A stretch of DNA of 64,000 nt from NCBI GenBank assembly GCA_044230315.1, contig JBGARJ010000008.1, positions 62,001 to 126,000 of the forward strand, in the 5' to 3' direction. The stretch comes from M3007 sp044230315 (GTDB lineage: Bacteria > Bacteroidota > Bacteroidia > Chitinophagales > Saprospiraceae). Below the pieces are notes generated by a model that did no database searches, was not told the DNA's origin, and was given only the letters and a program-made list of their open reading frames with translations. The translations under genes were made by a program, and so were the position numbers. Shown here one piece after another: positions 38,110 through 47,400 of the stretch. The stretch's first letter is position 1. Each line of letters opens with the position of its first letter.

Positions 38110-39039
38110 ATGGCTAAAAGCGCTGTTCAAGCCGACCCGGTACCAATCCCTTCCGAGGGACTGCCCGAGTGTCAGGACTATACCCAAACCCAAGAAGTGC
38201 TTGCGGACTTCAGCAAAGACTGCACAGATCTTCTAGTAAACGTGAACAACCCTGCCGTCACGGTTGCCCAGGCCAATCTGAATTCAGCCATCAATGCCGT
38301 ATGCGACGACCGGCGCGCACTCAACAAGGGAGAATCTACCCGTGCATTTTACTACAGCATCGACTATTATGTGGCTATCGGCACCTGTAAAGACATTCAG
38401 GGCGCCCAGAAACAAGCCGACGATCTGAATGCTGCTGTAGCCGATCTGAACAAAAGCCTGGCGGCGGCTGTCGCCAAATTAAAGGAAGCCTGCGGTAAGT
38501 TGCAAAACGTTAAGAAACTGGCCTCCGATTGGAATACGGCTGTCAACGCCAGCTGCAACTCGAAAAGCAAGACCGACCTGAACCGCCTGCTCAGCCCCGG
38601 CACGCCGCCCAACCAGGAGCCGCCGGACAAATTGAAGGAACGGGCAAAATATTTCGACGACACGGCTACCGCTGCACAGGACGCCGCCGACCAGGTGACG
38701 GAAACCGGCGTGAAGGTGTCCGGCATCCTGTCGTTTACCAATTTGAAAAGCGTCAAGGATTGCATGGACCGGCTGAAACTGCTCTGCGACGCCTTCAGGA
38801 CGGATGTGGAAGGAAATATCAAAACGGCGGAAGACAAAATCAAAGCGGCCCAGAAAGTATTGGTGGAGGATCTGCCCAAACTCAGCGAAGCTGATCTGGC
38901 CTACCGCAAAGCCAATGCACTCAAGGAAAGCGTCAATGCGGTCATCACTTACCTCAACGTATTTCCACCCCAGCCCGATCCGAGCATGCCCTTGGCTGCC
39001 ATCTGCATGGAACTGACCAACTGCGCCACCGACCTCTAA
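38110..39039 (+). CDS. Unknown Cys-containing helical protein (first of pair)
   Basis: A 309-residue, almost wholly helical, cytoplasmic-type protein with repeating Ala/Lys/Asp heptad-like segments (DDLNAAVADLNKSLAAAVAKLKEACGKL, AAQDAADQVTE, IKTAEDKIKAAQKVL). At least ten Cys (for example CQDY, DCTDLL, AVCDDR, GTCKD, EACGKL, NASCNS, KDCMDRL, LLCDAF, AICMEL, NCATDL) are spread through it, unusual for a soluble cytosolic protein. No family recognised. It sits between sheath and tube, where standard eCIS have no such gene. It could be a cargo, a lumen filler or an assembly factor. Confidence 0.65.
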   Translation: MAKSAVQADPVPIPSEGLPECQDYTQTQEVLADFSKDCTDLLVNVNNPAVTVAQANLNSAINAVCDDRRALNKGESTRAFYYSIDYYVAIGTCKDIQGAQKQADDLNAAVADLNKSLAAAVAKLKEACGKLQNVKKLASDWNTAVNASCNSKSKTDLNRLLSPGTPPNQEPPDKLKERAKYFDDTATAAQDAADQVTETGVKVSGILSFTNLKSVKDCMDRLKLLCDAFRTDVEGNIKTAEDKIKAAQKVLVEDLPKLSEADLAYRKANALKESVNAVITYLNVFPPQPDPSMPLAAICMELTNCATDL

Positions 39040-39081
39040 CGCCAATAACCACCTCTTTCCAACTTTCAAATCTGGAAAATC

Positions 39082-39939
39082 ATGTCGACGAAAAAATCAT
39101 TCTCTACCAATCCGGATTCGGCGCAAGGGTATATCGACACCCTCCAGTTGCAACTCGACGCCGCGCAGGGTCTGTATAATACGGCCAAAGCCGAAGCCGA
39201 CAAGGCTGAAAAGGAATACGCCCGGGCGTTGGCTTGGGAAACCCTGATCAAAGGCTACAAGGACGCGATGGAAAAAACGGACCGCCTGGCCGTCGATCTG
39301 ATCGCCGGCCTGGATAAATGCTGGGCGCAGACAGGAAAAATTGCGGGCCTGGCTGAAAAATCCAATATGGCGTTCAAATGGTTCCTTGACGATGCCATCA
39401 CGCTGGCCAAATGCGTCGAAGAGTATAAATGCAACGTAGACCACCTCCGGCAGGACCTCTCCAAGGCCGACGCCAAGGATCCGCTGATCGTGGGTCTTGA
39501 CAAACTGGCTCAGGCACTGGCCGAAGCGTTCGACTGCGTAAAACAGGTGCTCGATCTTTTGCTTGAGGTACTTAAAGCCGGTGAAGCAATCGCCAAACAA
39601 CTGGGCGAAACGGGCCTGAAAGACCTGTTGTTCGATATCAGTCAGGACTTCAAAGGCCTCGCCGTCCGGTATCAATGGGACACCGGCGCCGGCCAGTCGG
39701 AGGAAAACAGTTGCCCGCGCTGCTCCGCACCGGAAAAACCGGCTTTCCCGCTGAAGGACAATCACGGCGCTTACTGGACCTCCACGAATACCGAAGCCAA
39801 TGCCATCGCGCAATGCCTCGACAGCTTGTGGAAAAAACTGGATACCGCCTCTAAAAAACGCGACAGCGCCAAAGCTTGCCTCGATTCGCTCACGGCAGCC
39901 CTCAAAGCGGCAACAGAAGCCCTGGCCTGTAAAAACTGA
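39082..39939 (+). CDS. Unknown Cys-containing helical protein (second of pair)
   Basis: A 285-residue helical protein with long coiled segments (YNTAKAEADKAEKEYARALA, KKRDSAKACLDSLTAALKA) and a compact insert CPRC near residues 211-214. Other Cys are at KCWAQ, KCVEEYKCN, FDCVKQ, QCLDS, ACLDS and the terminal ACKN. No family recognised. It follows the first helical protein by 42 bp and precedes the tube gene by 44 bp. Its composition and position suggest a shared role with its neighbour, but no homology between the two is obvious by eye. Confidence 0.65.
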   Translation: MSTKKSFSTNPDSAQGYIDTLQLQLDAAQGLYNTAKAEADKAEKEYARALAWETLIKGYKDAMEKTDRLAVDLIAGLDKCWAQTGKIAGLAEKSNMAFKWFLDDAITLAKCVEEYKCNVDHLRQDLSKADAKDPLIVGLDKLAQALAEAFDCVKQVLDLLLEVLKAGEAIAKQLGETGLKDLLFDISQDFKGLAVRYQWDTGAGQSEENSCPRCSAPEKPAFPLKDNHGAYWTSTNTEANAIAQCLDSLWKKLDTASKKRDSAKACLDSLTAALKAATEALACKN

Positions 39940-39983
39940 ACCGCTAAACACACCCATTCGATCACTCAAATTTTGCATAAATC

Positions 39984-40430
39984 ATGGCAGAATATCCCCT
40001 TCCCAAGTTTCACTTCCAGGTGGAATGGAACGGCACCAAAATCGGATTTACCGAAGTGACTGGCCTCACCATCGAAACGGAAGCCATCAAATACCGCGTA
40101 GGTTCCAGCCCGGAATACGTGCATACTCAACAGCCCGGGCTCAAAAAATTTGGCAATATCACCCTTAAACGCGGCACGTTTGAAAACGACAACGAATACT
40201 TCAAGTGGTGGAACGAAACCAAGTTTTTCGAAGAAAAAGGCGCCAAGTTCCGCCGTACGATCTCGGTAAAACTGCTCAACGAAAAACACGAACCGATCGT
40301 AACCTGGAAGATTCTCAATGCCTGGCCGGTAAAGGTGCAGTCCGCCGATTTGAAAGCCGACGCCAACGAGATTGCTATCGAGTCCATGGAACTCGTGCAT
40401 GAGGGCATCGAAATTCAGAACGGTAAATAA
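39984..40430 (+). CDS. eCIS inner tube protein (first copy)
   Basis: A 148-residue tube subunit of the phage T4 gp19/Afp1 family. Typical features are PKFHFQVEWNGTKIGFTEVTGL, EYVHTQQPGLKKFGNITLKRG and KILNAWPVKVQSADLKADANEIAIESMELVHEGIE. Hexameric rings of such proteins build the rigid tube ejected through the sheath. Closest relatives would be Afp1/Pvc1-type. It is the first of two tube genes. Confidence 0.95.
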   Translation: MAEYPLPKFHFQVEWNGTKIGFTEVTGLTIETEAIKYRVGSSPEYVHTQQPGLKKFGNITLKRGTFENDNEYFKWWNETKFFEEKGAKFRRTISVKLLNEKHEPIVTWKILNAWPVKVQSADLKADANEIAIESMELVHEGIEIQNGK

Positions 40431-40466
40431 CCCGGGCTTTACAGGGCGCCTCAAAACCCGCTGATT

Positions 40467-40901
40467 ATGTATTACCCACCGGTCAATTTTCATTTTTCGG
40501 TGCATTTCGGCAACCTGACCGATCAGGATATCGCATTCCAATCGGTCAATGGCCTGAGCGTGCAAATGCAGACGGAAACGATCAAGGAAGCGGGCGAAAA
40601 CCGTTTCGAACACGTGGTGCCCATTCGCACCAAGGCCTCCGACCTTGTGCTGAAACGGGGCCTTGTTTACCAAAATTCGCCCGTGCTCAAATGGATCCAG
40701 CAGGCCATGGAGAATTTCATCTTCGATCCGGTGGATATCACCGTCAAATTGCTCGATGAAAAACACCAGCCGCTGGTCATGTGGAAGGTTTTTCACGCCT
40801 GGCCGAAAAATTGGAAGATGGACGAGTTGAACGCCGAATCGGGAAAAATCCTGATCGAGACCATCGAACTGAGTTACACTTATTTCCAAATGCGCAAATA
40901 A
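40467..40901 (+). CDS. eCIS tube protein (second copy, baseplate-proximal type)
   Basis: A 144-residue paralogue of the preceding tube protein (FHFSVHFGNLTDQDIAFQSVNGL, ASDLVLKRGLVYQNSPVLKW, WKVFHAWPKNWKMDELNAESGKILIETIELSYTYF). Its length and divergence match the Afp5/Pvc5-type tube initiator that joins the spike to the main tube. Followed 19 bp later by the DUF5908 peptide. Confidence 0.9.
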   Translation: MYYPPVNFHFSVHFGNLTDQDIAFQSVNGLSVQMQTETIKEAGENRFEHVVPIRTKASDLVLKRGLVYQNSPVLKWIQQAMENFIFDPVDITVKLLDEKHQPLVMWKVFHAWPKNWKMDELNAESGKILIETIELSYTYFQMRK

Positions 40902-40920
40902 TCAAATAATAACGACCGCT

Positions 40921-41091
40921 ATGCCGCTCGAAATCAAGGAATTGATCATCAAGCTCACGATCGATCAGGACAATGGGGACGGCTCCCAGGCCTCCACCGC
41001 CCCAAGTTCCCCGGGTCAGCCCGATCCGGCCCTGGTCGAAGCCTGCGTGGAAAAAGTACTGGAGACCCTCAAACGGCAACAAGAACGCTAA
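40921..41091 (+). CDS. DUF5908 small eCIS protein
   Basis: A 56-residue peptide, MPLEIKELIIKLTI followed by an acidic/Ser/Pro linker and a terminal helix ACVEKVLETLKRQQER. The opening is the signature of DUF5908, a tiny conserved protein of Bacteroidota eCIS loci encoded between tube and LysM genes. Role is unknown; Afp6-like positions in other eCIS suggest a structural cofactor of the tube base. Its ATG and position, 21 bp before the LysM gene, are clear. Confidence 0.85.
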   Translation: MPLEIKELIIKLTIDQDNGDGSQASTAPSSPGQPDPALVEACVEKVLETLKRQQER

Positions 41092-41112
41092 ACCTTCCGG
41101 CAAGACACCGAC

Positions 41113-41844
41113 ATGGCCAGTAACAACGTCACCAAGATCGAGATACAGGGGTTTAGAGATAAAACCCTGCGCACCAGCAAGGTGGGTTCCTTTATTGTGC
41201 CAATCAACCCGGACCAGTTGTCGCAGAAGTTTGAGGTAAAATCGGACGACAAACAAGGCAGTGGTAACCAGGGCACCAAGACCAATTTCGGCGTCACGAT
41301 GCCCGAGGAATTGAAACTGGATTTTTACCTGGACAATACCAATACCATCACAGGCAACGTCCACCAGGGCACGTCCGTGCCGGATCAGGTAAAAAACCTG
41401 CTGCGCACCGTGTACTACATGGATGGGCAGGCGCACCGCCCGCTGTACCTCAAAATCGGTTTTGGTAAAAACAACATTTTCGGCGACAACAAACCGACGT
41501 TCGACTGTACGCTCAAGAGCCTGGACATCAACTACGTGTTGTTCAAACCCGACGGCGAACCGCTCCGGGCGAAAGTCAGTGCCGTGTTCAAAGCGCATGT
41601 CGAAGACCAAAAACGAGTGCGGGAGGAGGATAAAAACTCACCTGATCTTACGCACGTGCGCACGGCGGTACCTGGCGATCAACTCTGGCTGATGGCCCAC
41701 CGGATTTACGGCTCGCCCGACTATCTGCTGCAGGTGGCCAAAGCGAACAACCGGAACACCTTACGGCGCCTGACGCCCAGTGAGAAATTGACCTTCCCGC
41801 CCTTCAGCCTGACCGAAGATTCAAACAACGAAACCACCAGTTGA
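41113..41844 (+). CDS. CIS baseplate adaptor with LysM domain (Afp7/Pvc7-like)
   Basis: A 243-residue protein. The first about 170 residues (ASNNVTKIEIQGF, VGSFIVPINPDQLSQKFEV, LYLKIGFGKNNIFGD, CTLKSLDINYVLFKPDGEPLRAKV) form the tail-adaptor fold common to CIS, and a LysM domain follows (AVPGDQLWLMAHRIYGSPDYLLQVAKAN, about residues 183-232). In Afp and PVC this protein clamps the tube to the spike hub. The next gene starts 1 bp after its stop, so translation is coupled. Confidence 0.9.
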   Translation: MASNNVTKIEIQGFRDKTLRTSKVGSFIVPINPDQLSQKFEVKSDDKQGSGNQGTKTNFGVTMPEELKLDFYLDNTNTITGNVHQGTSVPDQVKNLLRTVYYMDGQAHRPLYLKIGFGKNNIFGDNKPTFDCTLKSLDINYVLFKPDGEPLRAKVSAVFKAHVEDQKRVREEDKNSPDLTHVRTAVPGDQLWLMAHRIYGSPDYLLQVAKANNRNTLRRLTPSEKLTFPPFSLTEDSNNETTS

Positions 41845-41845
41845 T

Positions 41846-43624
41846 ATGCCAAACGACGGACGCGTTATACCGAGCAATTCCACCTTCGATGTGATCAACG
41901 TCGACCTACTCGTCGATGGCAAGCCGATCGACCCTGCCTTTCAGTTGTTGAGCATTACCGTACACGACGAAGTTAACCGAATTTGCACCGCAACAGTCAT
42001 TCTGCGCGACGGCGATCCTTCTGCCGAAACCTTCGAGGCCAGCGCCAGCCCCACCTTTGTACCCGGCAAGAAAATTCAGGTCAAAATCGGCTACGACAGC
42101 GACCGCCAGTCGGTTTTCCAAGGCGTCATTGTGCGGCACGCGATCCGGTCAAAAGACCCCGTTTCCAACTACCTGATCCTCGAATGCCGGCACGCCGCTG
42201 TCAAAATGACGCTCGGGCGCAGGAGTAAATACTTTGAAGCAAAAAAGGACAGCGAGATCATTGAGGATCTGATGGGCCCCTACGGCCTAAAAGGCAAAGT
42301 GGAGGCTACCTCCGTCAAACACAAGGAAGTGGTTCAGTTCCGCGCCACCGATTGGGATTTTATGCTTGGCCGGGCCGAAATGAACGGCCGCCTGGTATTA
42401 ACCAACGGCGACAAAATCGACGTAAAGAAACCGGATACCAGCGCAGCCCCGGTGCTGATCCTGACATACGGCGGCAATTTGCTGGAGATCGATGCCGAAA
42501 TAGACGCCAGTACCCAGTGGAAAAAGGTAAAATCGTATGCCTGGGATTATGCCGGGCAGACGCTTTTTGAAGCTGAAGGGGGTTCGCCTTCCTTTGCGGA
42601 GGCCGGAAATCTGTCGGGCAACGCCTTGTCTGCCGCTGTGGGACCTTCCGAATTTGAATTACGCCATACCGGCCAGGTTTTGCAGGAAGAACTAAAAGCC
42701 TGGGCAGATGCGGCAATGTTAAAAAGCCGTATGGCCAAAATCCGCGGGCGCGCCAAGATCACCGGTTTCAACAAGATCAAGCCGGGTTCAACGGTCGAAC
42801 TGCGCGGTTGCGGCGCCCGGTTCAACGGCAAAGTGTTTGTCACCGGCGTCCGGCACGAAGTGTACAGCGGCACTTGGAATACCCATATTCAATTCGGCCT
42901 TTCGCCGCATTGGTTCAGCCAGACACCCGATGTTCCGGAAATGCCCGCTGCCGGCCTTGTACCCGCCATACACGGGCTTCAGATCGGTGTGACCGTGCAA
43001 ATCGAAAACGACCCCGACGGCGAGGACCGCCTGCTCGTCCGGCTACCGGTCCTCGATCCGCAAGCCAAAGGCGTTTGGGCGCGGGTATGCACCCTCGACG
43101 CCGGCAAAGAACGCGGCACTTTTTTTCGACCCGAAATCGGCGACGAAGTGATCGTCGGTTTTCTGAACGACGACCCGCGCGACCCGGTGGTGCTCGGCAT
43201 GCTTCATTCCAGCGCGCATCCCGCCTGGGAAAAAGGCAAAGACGACAACCATATCAAGGGGTTCTGGTCGCGTAGTAAGATGAAATGGGTGTTCGACGAC
43301 GACAAGAAGATCATCACCGTAGAAACGCCGGCTGGCAACCAGTTCATCATCAGTGAAGACGCTAAAAGTATCACGCTGAAAGACCAAAACGGCAACCAAA
43401 TGGTCATGAATGATTCGGGCATAGAGATCAAAAGCATAAAAGATATCAAGATCAGCGCCAGCGCCAACATCGAAATCAAGGCGGGGGCCAACCTGAAAGC
43501 GGAGGGTTCTGCCAATGCCGAAGTAAAAGCGGGCGCCCAATTAAAAGCCAGCGGCGGTGCGGCAGCCGAATTGTCGTCCAGCGGCGCCACCATATTGAAA
43601 GGAATGCCGATCAAGATCAATTGA
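41846..43624 (+). CDS. VgrG-like spike protein (Afp8/Pvc8-like)
   Basis: A 592-residue spike. Residues 1-360 match the gp27-like hub, then an OB-fold (GLQIGVTVQIENDPDGEDRLLVRLPVLDP, RGTFFRPEIGDEVIVGFLNDDPRDPVVLG, about 370-455), and a C-terminal beta-helix needle rich in Lys/Ala/Gly repeats (IKDIKISASANIEIKAGANL, AEVKAGAQLKASGG). This is the membrane-piercing part of the tip. No effector domain is fused to its end. The PAAR gene follows in 24 bp. Confidence 0.95.
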   Translation: MPNDGRVIPSNSTFDVINVDLLVDGKPIDPAFQLLSITVHDEVNRICTATVILRDGDPSAETFEASASPTFVPGKKIQVKIGYDSDRQSVFQGVIVRHAIRSKDPVSNYLILECRHAAVKMTLGRRSKYFEAKKDSEIIEDLMGPYGLKGKVEATSVKHKEVVQFRATDWDFMLGRAEMNGRLVLTNGDKIDVKKPDTSAAPVLILTYGGNLLEIDAEIDASTQWKKVKSYAWDYAGQTLFEAEGGSPSFAEAGNLSGNALSAAVGPSEFELRHTGQVLQEELKAWADAAMLKSRMAKIRGRAKITGFNKIKPGSTVELRGCGARFNGKVFVTGVRHEVYSGTWNTHIQFGLSPHWFSQTPDVPEMPAAGLVPAIHGLQIGVTVQIENDPDGEDRLLVRLPVLDPQAKGVWARVCTLDAGKERGTFFRPEIGDEVIVGFLNDDPRDPVVLGMLHSSAHPAWEKGKDDNHIKGFWSRSKMKWVFDDDKKIITVETPAGNQFIISEDAKSITLKDQNGNQMVMNDSGIEIKSIKDIKISASANIEIKAGANLKAEGSANAEVKAGAQLKASGGAAAELSSSGATILKGMPIKIN

Positions 43625-43648
43625 ATTCATGTATAAAACCACTATACC

Positions 43649-43942
43649 ATGCCTCCAGCAGCGCGCATCACCGATTTTCATGTATGCCCACAGGTCAATC
43701 CCAATGGCGTACCCCATGTAGGCGGGCCCGTTATTGGCCCCGGGGCGCCCACCGTACTCATCGGCGGCATGCCGGCCGCCGTGGTCGGGGATACCTGTAT
43801 TTGCACCGGCCCGCCGGATACCATCATCAAGGGCTCGGCCACGGTGCTCATCGGCGGCAAGCCGGCCGCCCGGATGGGCGATTCCACTGCACACGGCGGC
43901 ACCATCATGGCCGGATCGCCCATGGTGATTATTGGCGGATGA
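43649..43942 (+). CDS. PAAR spike-tip protein
   Basis: A 97-residue PAAR protein with PPAARITDFHVC at the start and repeated IGGMPAAVVGDTCIC / IGGKPAARMGDSTAHGG units. The zinc-type ligands are probably among His11, Cys13, His23, Cys50, Cys52 and His82. It sharpens the VgrG-like spike. The short length leaves no room for a C-terminal toxin. Its stop overlaps the upstream region of the gp25 gene. Confidence 0.95.
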   Translation: MPPAARITDFHVCPQVNPNGVPHVGGPVIGPGAPTVLIGGMPAAVVGDTCICTGPPDTIIKGSATVLIGGKPAARMGDSTAHGGTIMAGSPMVIIGG

Positions 43943-43967
43943 AATATTACTGTTAAAACAATTCGAT

Positions 43968-44396
43968 ATGCTTGAGAGACGCGATTTTCTCGGAAAAGGC
44001 TGGGGCTTCCCACCGGAATTTGTTAAGAACAAAGCGTTCGGCGGGGAAGTAGTGATGGCAGAAGGCACCGATGATATCGAGCAAAGCCTCGCCATTTTGC
44101 TGCGCACCAGCCTTGGCGAGCGCGTCATGCAGCCCGATTACGGATGCAATATGAACGACTTCGTATTCGACCCAATGAACTCCACACTGCTGGGTTTTTT
44201 GAAAGATATGGTATATAACGCCATCCTCTACCACGAACCGCGTATCAAACTGGAAAAACTGGAGGTAGTTGCCGAAAGCACGGATGTCGTGGAGGGTTAC
44301 CTCCGCTTTTTCATCGACTACTCCGTCCGCGAGACCAACAGCCGTTACAATTTCGTCTGGGACTATTACATCAAAGAAGGCGTAGGCGGCACCTGA
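43968..44396 (+). CDS. Baseplate wedge protein, gp25-like (Afp9/Pvc9-like)
   Basis: A 142-residue protein. FLGKGWGFPPEF and the central DDIEQSLAILLRTSLGERVMQPDYGCNMNDFVFDP, with LLGFLKDMVYNAI and YEP-type region, match the GPW/gp25 family, which sits at the base of the wedge and has a conserved EPR-type motif (HEPRIKLEKLEV). The ATG at 43968 was taken; a TTG 12 codons upstream overlaps the PAAR stop. Confidence 0.93.
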   Translation: MLERRDFLGKGWGFPPEFVKNKAFGGEVVMAEGTDDIEQSLAILLRTSLGERVMQPDYGCNMNDFVFDPMNSTLLGFLKDMVYNAILYHEPRIKLEKLEVVAESTDVVEGYLRFFIDYSVRETNSRYNFVWDYYIKEGVGGT

Positions 44397-44450
44397 TGAC
44401 ACTTGCCCGGCCGATGCCGCGAATATCCTAACACACCAACCAACCAAAAA

Positions 44451-47400
44451 ATGGCCACGCCGTTTTCCGAACTCCCGCATCCATTGGCGCACGCCGGCAC
44501 CAGCAGCCGGGAGCGCGACTTGCCTGCGCTCGCGCCCGCCTATGCGCCGCTCGACGACCGGACCGATGCCGATATCCTGGCCTATCTGTTCGACCTGAGC
44601 CAGACAGTGGTGCATCATGCGTATGAAGACGGCTTATTGCGCAAAAGCGACTGGCAGGATTTTTTCCGCCTGGCCCTGCCTTTCCAATTGACCCTGATTG
44701 GGCGAGAGGACCCAGAACAATGGCAGGCCGGCTTCTCCGCCGCGCTAGACAATTTCACATCCGGCCTGGACCAGGGCAACCTATACCCTATTTTCGCCCG
44801 GGTGTTCGACTTGGCCTTGCTGCTCAATCGCTGGTATCAGCAACTACCGGAGTACGCGCCGTTGCGGCAGGACATCCGGAACCTCATTGAAAACGACCTG
44901 GGTTATGCCCTGAGCCAGCTCGTCGGCACGGCTAACGAGGCACAAAAGGTCCTGCACGCTGCAGGCGACCCGTTCCAGCGCCCGGATTATCTCGAACCCC
45001 TGTTGGCCAATCCGGTGTGGAACTTCTCGCTCGACGATCTGCTGGCCGGCGGAATTCCCATTCCCAATGCATTGCCCAATGCAAAAGGCACGCTGACAGA
45101 AAAGAAAAATTATTACCTGGACCGCGCCGCCGACCTGTTTCAAACCTTTTGGCAGGGCCTTTCCCGGATTGTATTACAGGCCCGTACTATGGCGAAGGCC
45201 GAATCCGACGGCAACCATCCAGCGCACCTGGGTCTGTTGTATGCCTTTCTGCAGGTGTTTGGCCAGGTGCGGCATGACCTCAACCGGCTCACCGAGCGCC
45301 ACCTCGATTTCTATTACCGCCAGGTGCTCGGCCTCGTGGCCCGCGCCGCTCAACCCGATCACGTGCACCTGGTGCTGGAACTCGACAAACTGAAGACTAA
45401 ACACCTGATCGCGCCCGAAACCCGTTACAAAGCCTCGGAGAAAGATAAAAACGGTGCCGATATCCACTTTGCCTTGGCCGAAGAGACGCTGCTCAACCAG
45501 GCTCGGGTAGCCAGCCTGCGCACCATGTACCGCTCCGGCGCTGCATCGGGTGTATTCGCTTCGGCCTTTGCCAATTCGTTCGACAGCAAAGGCGCGCCGT
45601 TTCAGGACCCCGCAAAGGCCTACTGGAATACCCTGGGCAGCGCGCAGGCGCCCGACGGATTGACCCCGCATGAGCCGGCGCGGATCGGATTCCTGGTCGC
45701 CTCACCGGTATTGCTGCTACAGGAAGGCACACCGGAAGTGCAACTAACCATCCGGTATTCCGGCTCGATCGACAGCAACCTGATCGAACAACTGGGTGAC
45801 GTATTTTCGGTACAGTATTCGAGCACTAAAGGTTGGGAATCGGGCCAGGGCCTGGACTGCAAAATACTTGATCCATTGGAGCCGGAATTTCAGTTCAGCT
45901 TCCAATTGCAAGGCGGCAAACCGCTGGTTTTTGCCGATGCCAAAGCCCTCGGCTTCGATTACGGAACTACCGATCCGTTGGTCAAATTTGAATTGCAGCC
46001 GGGCGCTTCCGATTATCTGAAAATCCTGGATGCGCTCAGCGGTTTGAAAATCGTCAATATAACCGTAGCAGTAATCGGCGTACAGGTAAAAAACCTGCTG
46101 TTGTCCAACGCCGAAGGTCCGCTCGATCCCGCCAAGCCGTTTCTTCCCTTTGGCGCGGCGCCGAAGATCGGGGCAGAACTGATCGTCGGAAGCGAGGAGG
46201 TTTTCCGCAAGAACCTGAAGGCGCTGTCGGCCCACGTGCGTTGGGATCAAATCGATTTCGATAGCTTCGTTGACCGGTATAAATATTACAATCCGCCGAA
46301 TGATTTTGATTTCAAAGTAACGATTAGTGCGCTCAGGGGCCATACCTGGAGTCCTGAATTCAGAACAGAGGCGCTTTTCCCGGATACATTGACCCCCAAC
46401 GGTGAAAATGCCAATGATTTGAATTGCTATTCAGCTAATGAATTACCCGTCATCGGGGGCCCCTTGCTGCCTTATTCCGCCCAGTCGGCTGACGGGTTTG
46501 TAAAAATCAACTTCGCCAAGGGTAATTTCAGGCATGAAGACTATGCTCAGGAGTTGGCGGAAGGGATATTGAGCAAAATAGAAACGCATCAACATGTCGT
46601 CGTCGTTTCGCATCAGACAGACCCGAACGATCCGTCCCATACCACCACCACCACGACTACAACCGACACTACTTCAACCGTTGTTCCTGCCCCCAAACCG
46701 CCCTATACGCCGATCATTAAAGAATTTTACCTGGTATACAACGCCGACGGCAACTGGAAATCGAAACAGGTGGCCTTTGCCCATTTGCACCCTTTCGAAG
46801 CATCCAACCGGGAATATTTTGCGTACGATCCCACCGTGGATAACCCGATCAACAGCCTGCTCCCCCCCTTCGCCGACGAAGGCGCCCTCTATATCGGTTT
46901 GCAAAACTATACGCCGGGTAGCAACCTCCAACTGTTGTTCCAACTGGCGGAAGCCACGGCAGATCCCGATGTGACCCCGAACCCCGAACGGCCGCAGTGG
47001 GCCTATCTCGCCGGCAATACCTGGACGCCCCTGGCTTACGATGAACAAATCCTGGACGACGCCACCAACGGCCTCATTGCCTCCGGGATCGTAAAACTGG
47101 CGCTGCCGTTCGAGTTTTCTTCGGATAACACCACTATCCTGCCGCGGCAATTTCATTGGCTGCGCGTGTCGGTGCAAACCGGTACGGCCGGCGTCAGCGA
47201 TACCATCGGCGTGCATGCCCAGGCGATCAAAACGGGCGCCTTGATTCTTCCCGAAAACGACCGCCAACGCCCCGGCCAGCCGCTGGCGCCGGAGGGGGTG
47301 ACCAAGCCCGTGGTAAGCGACGCCGGCATCAAGAAGATCGCACAGCCGTACGCAAGTTTCGGCGGCCGGCCACTGGAATCGCCCCCCGCTTTCCGGCAGC

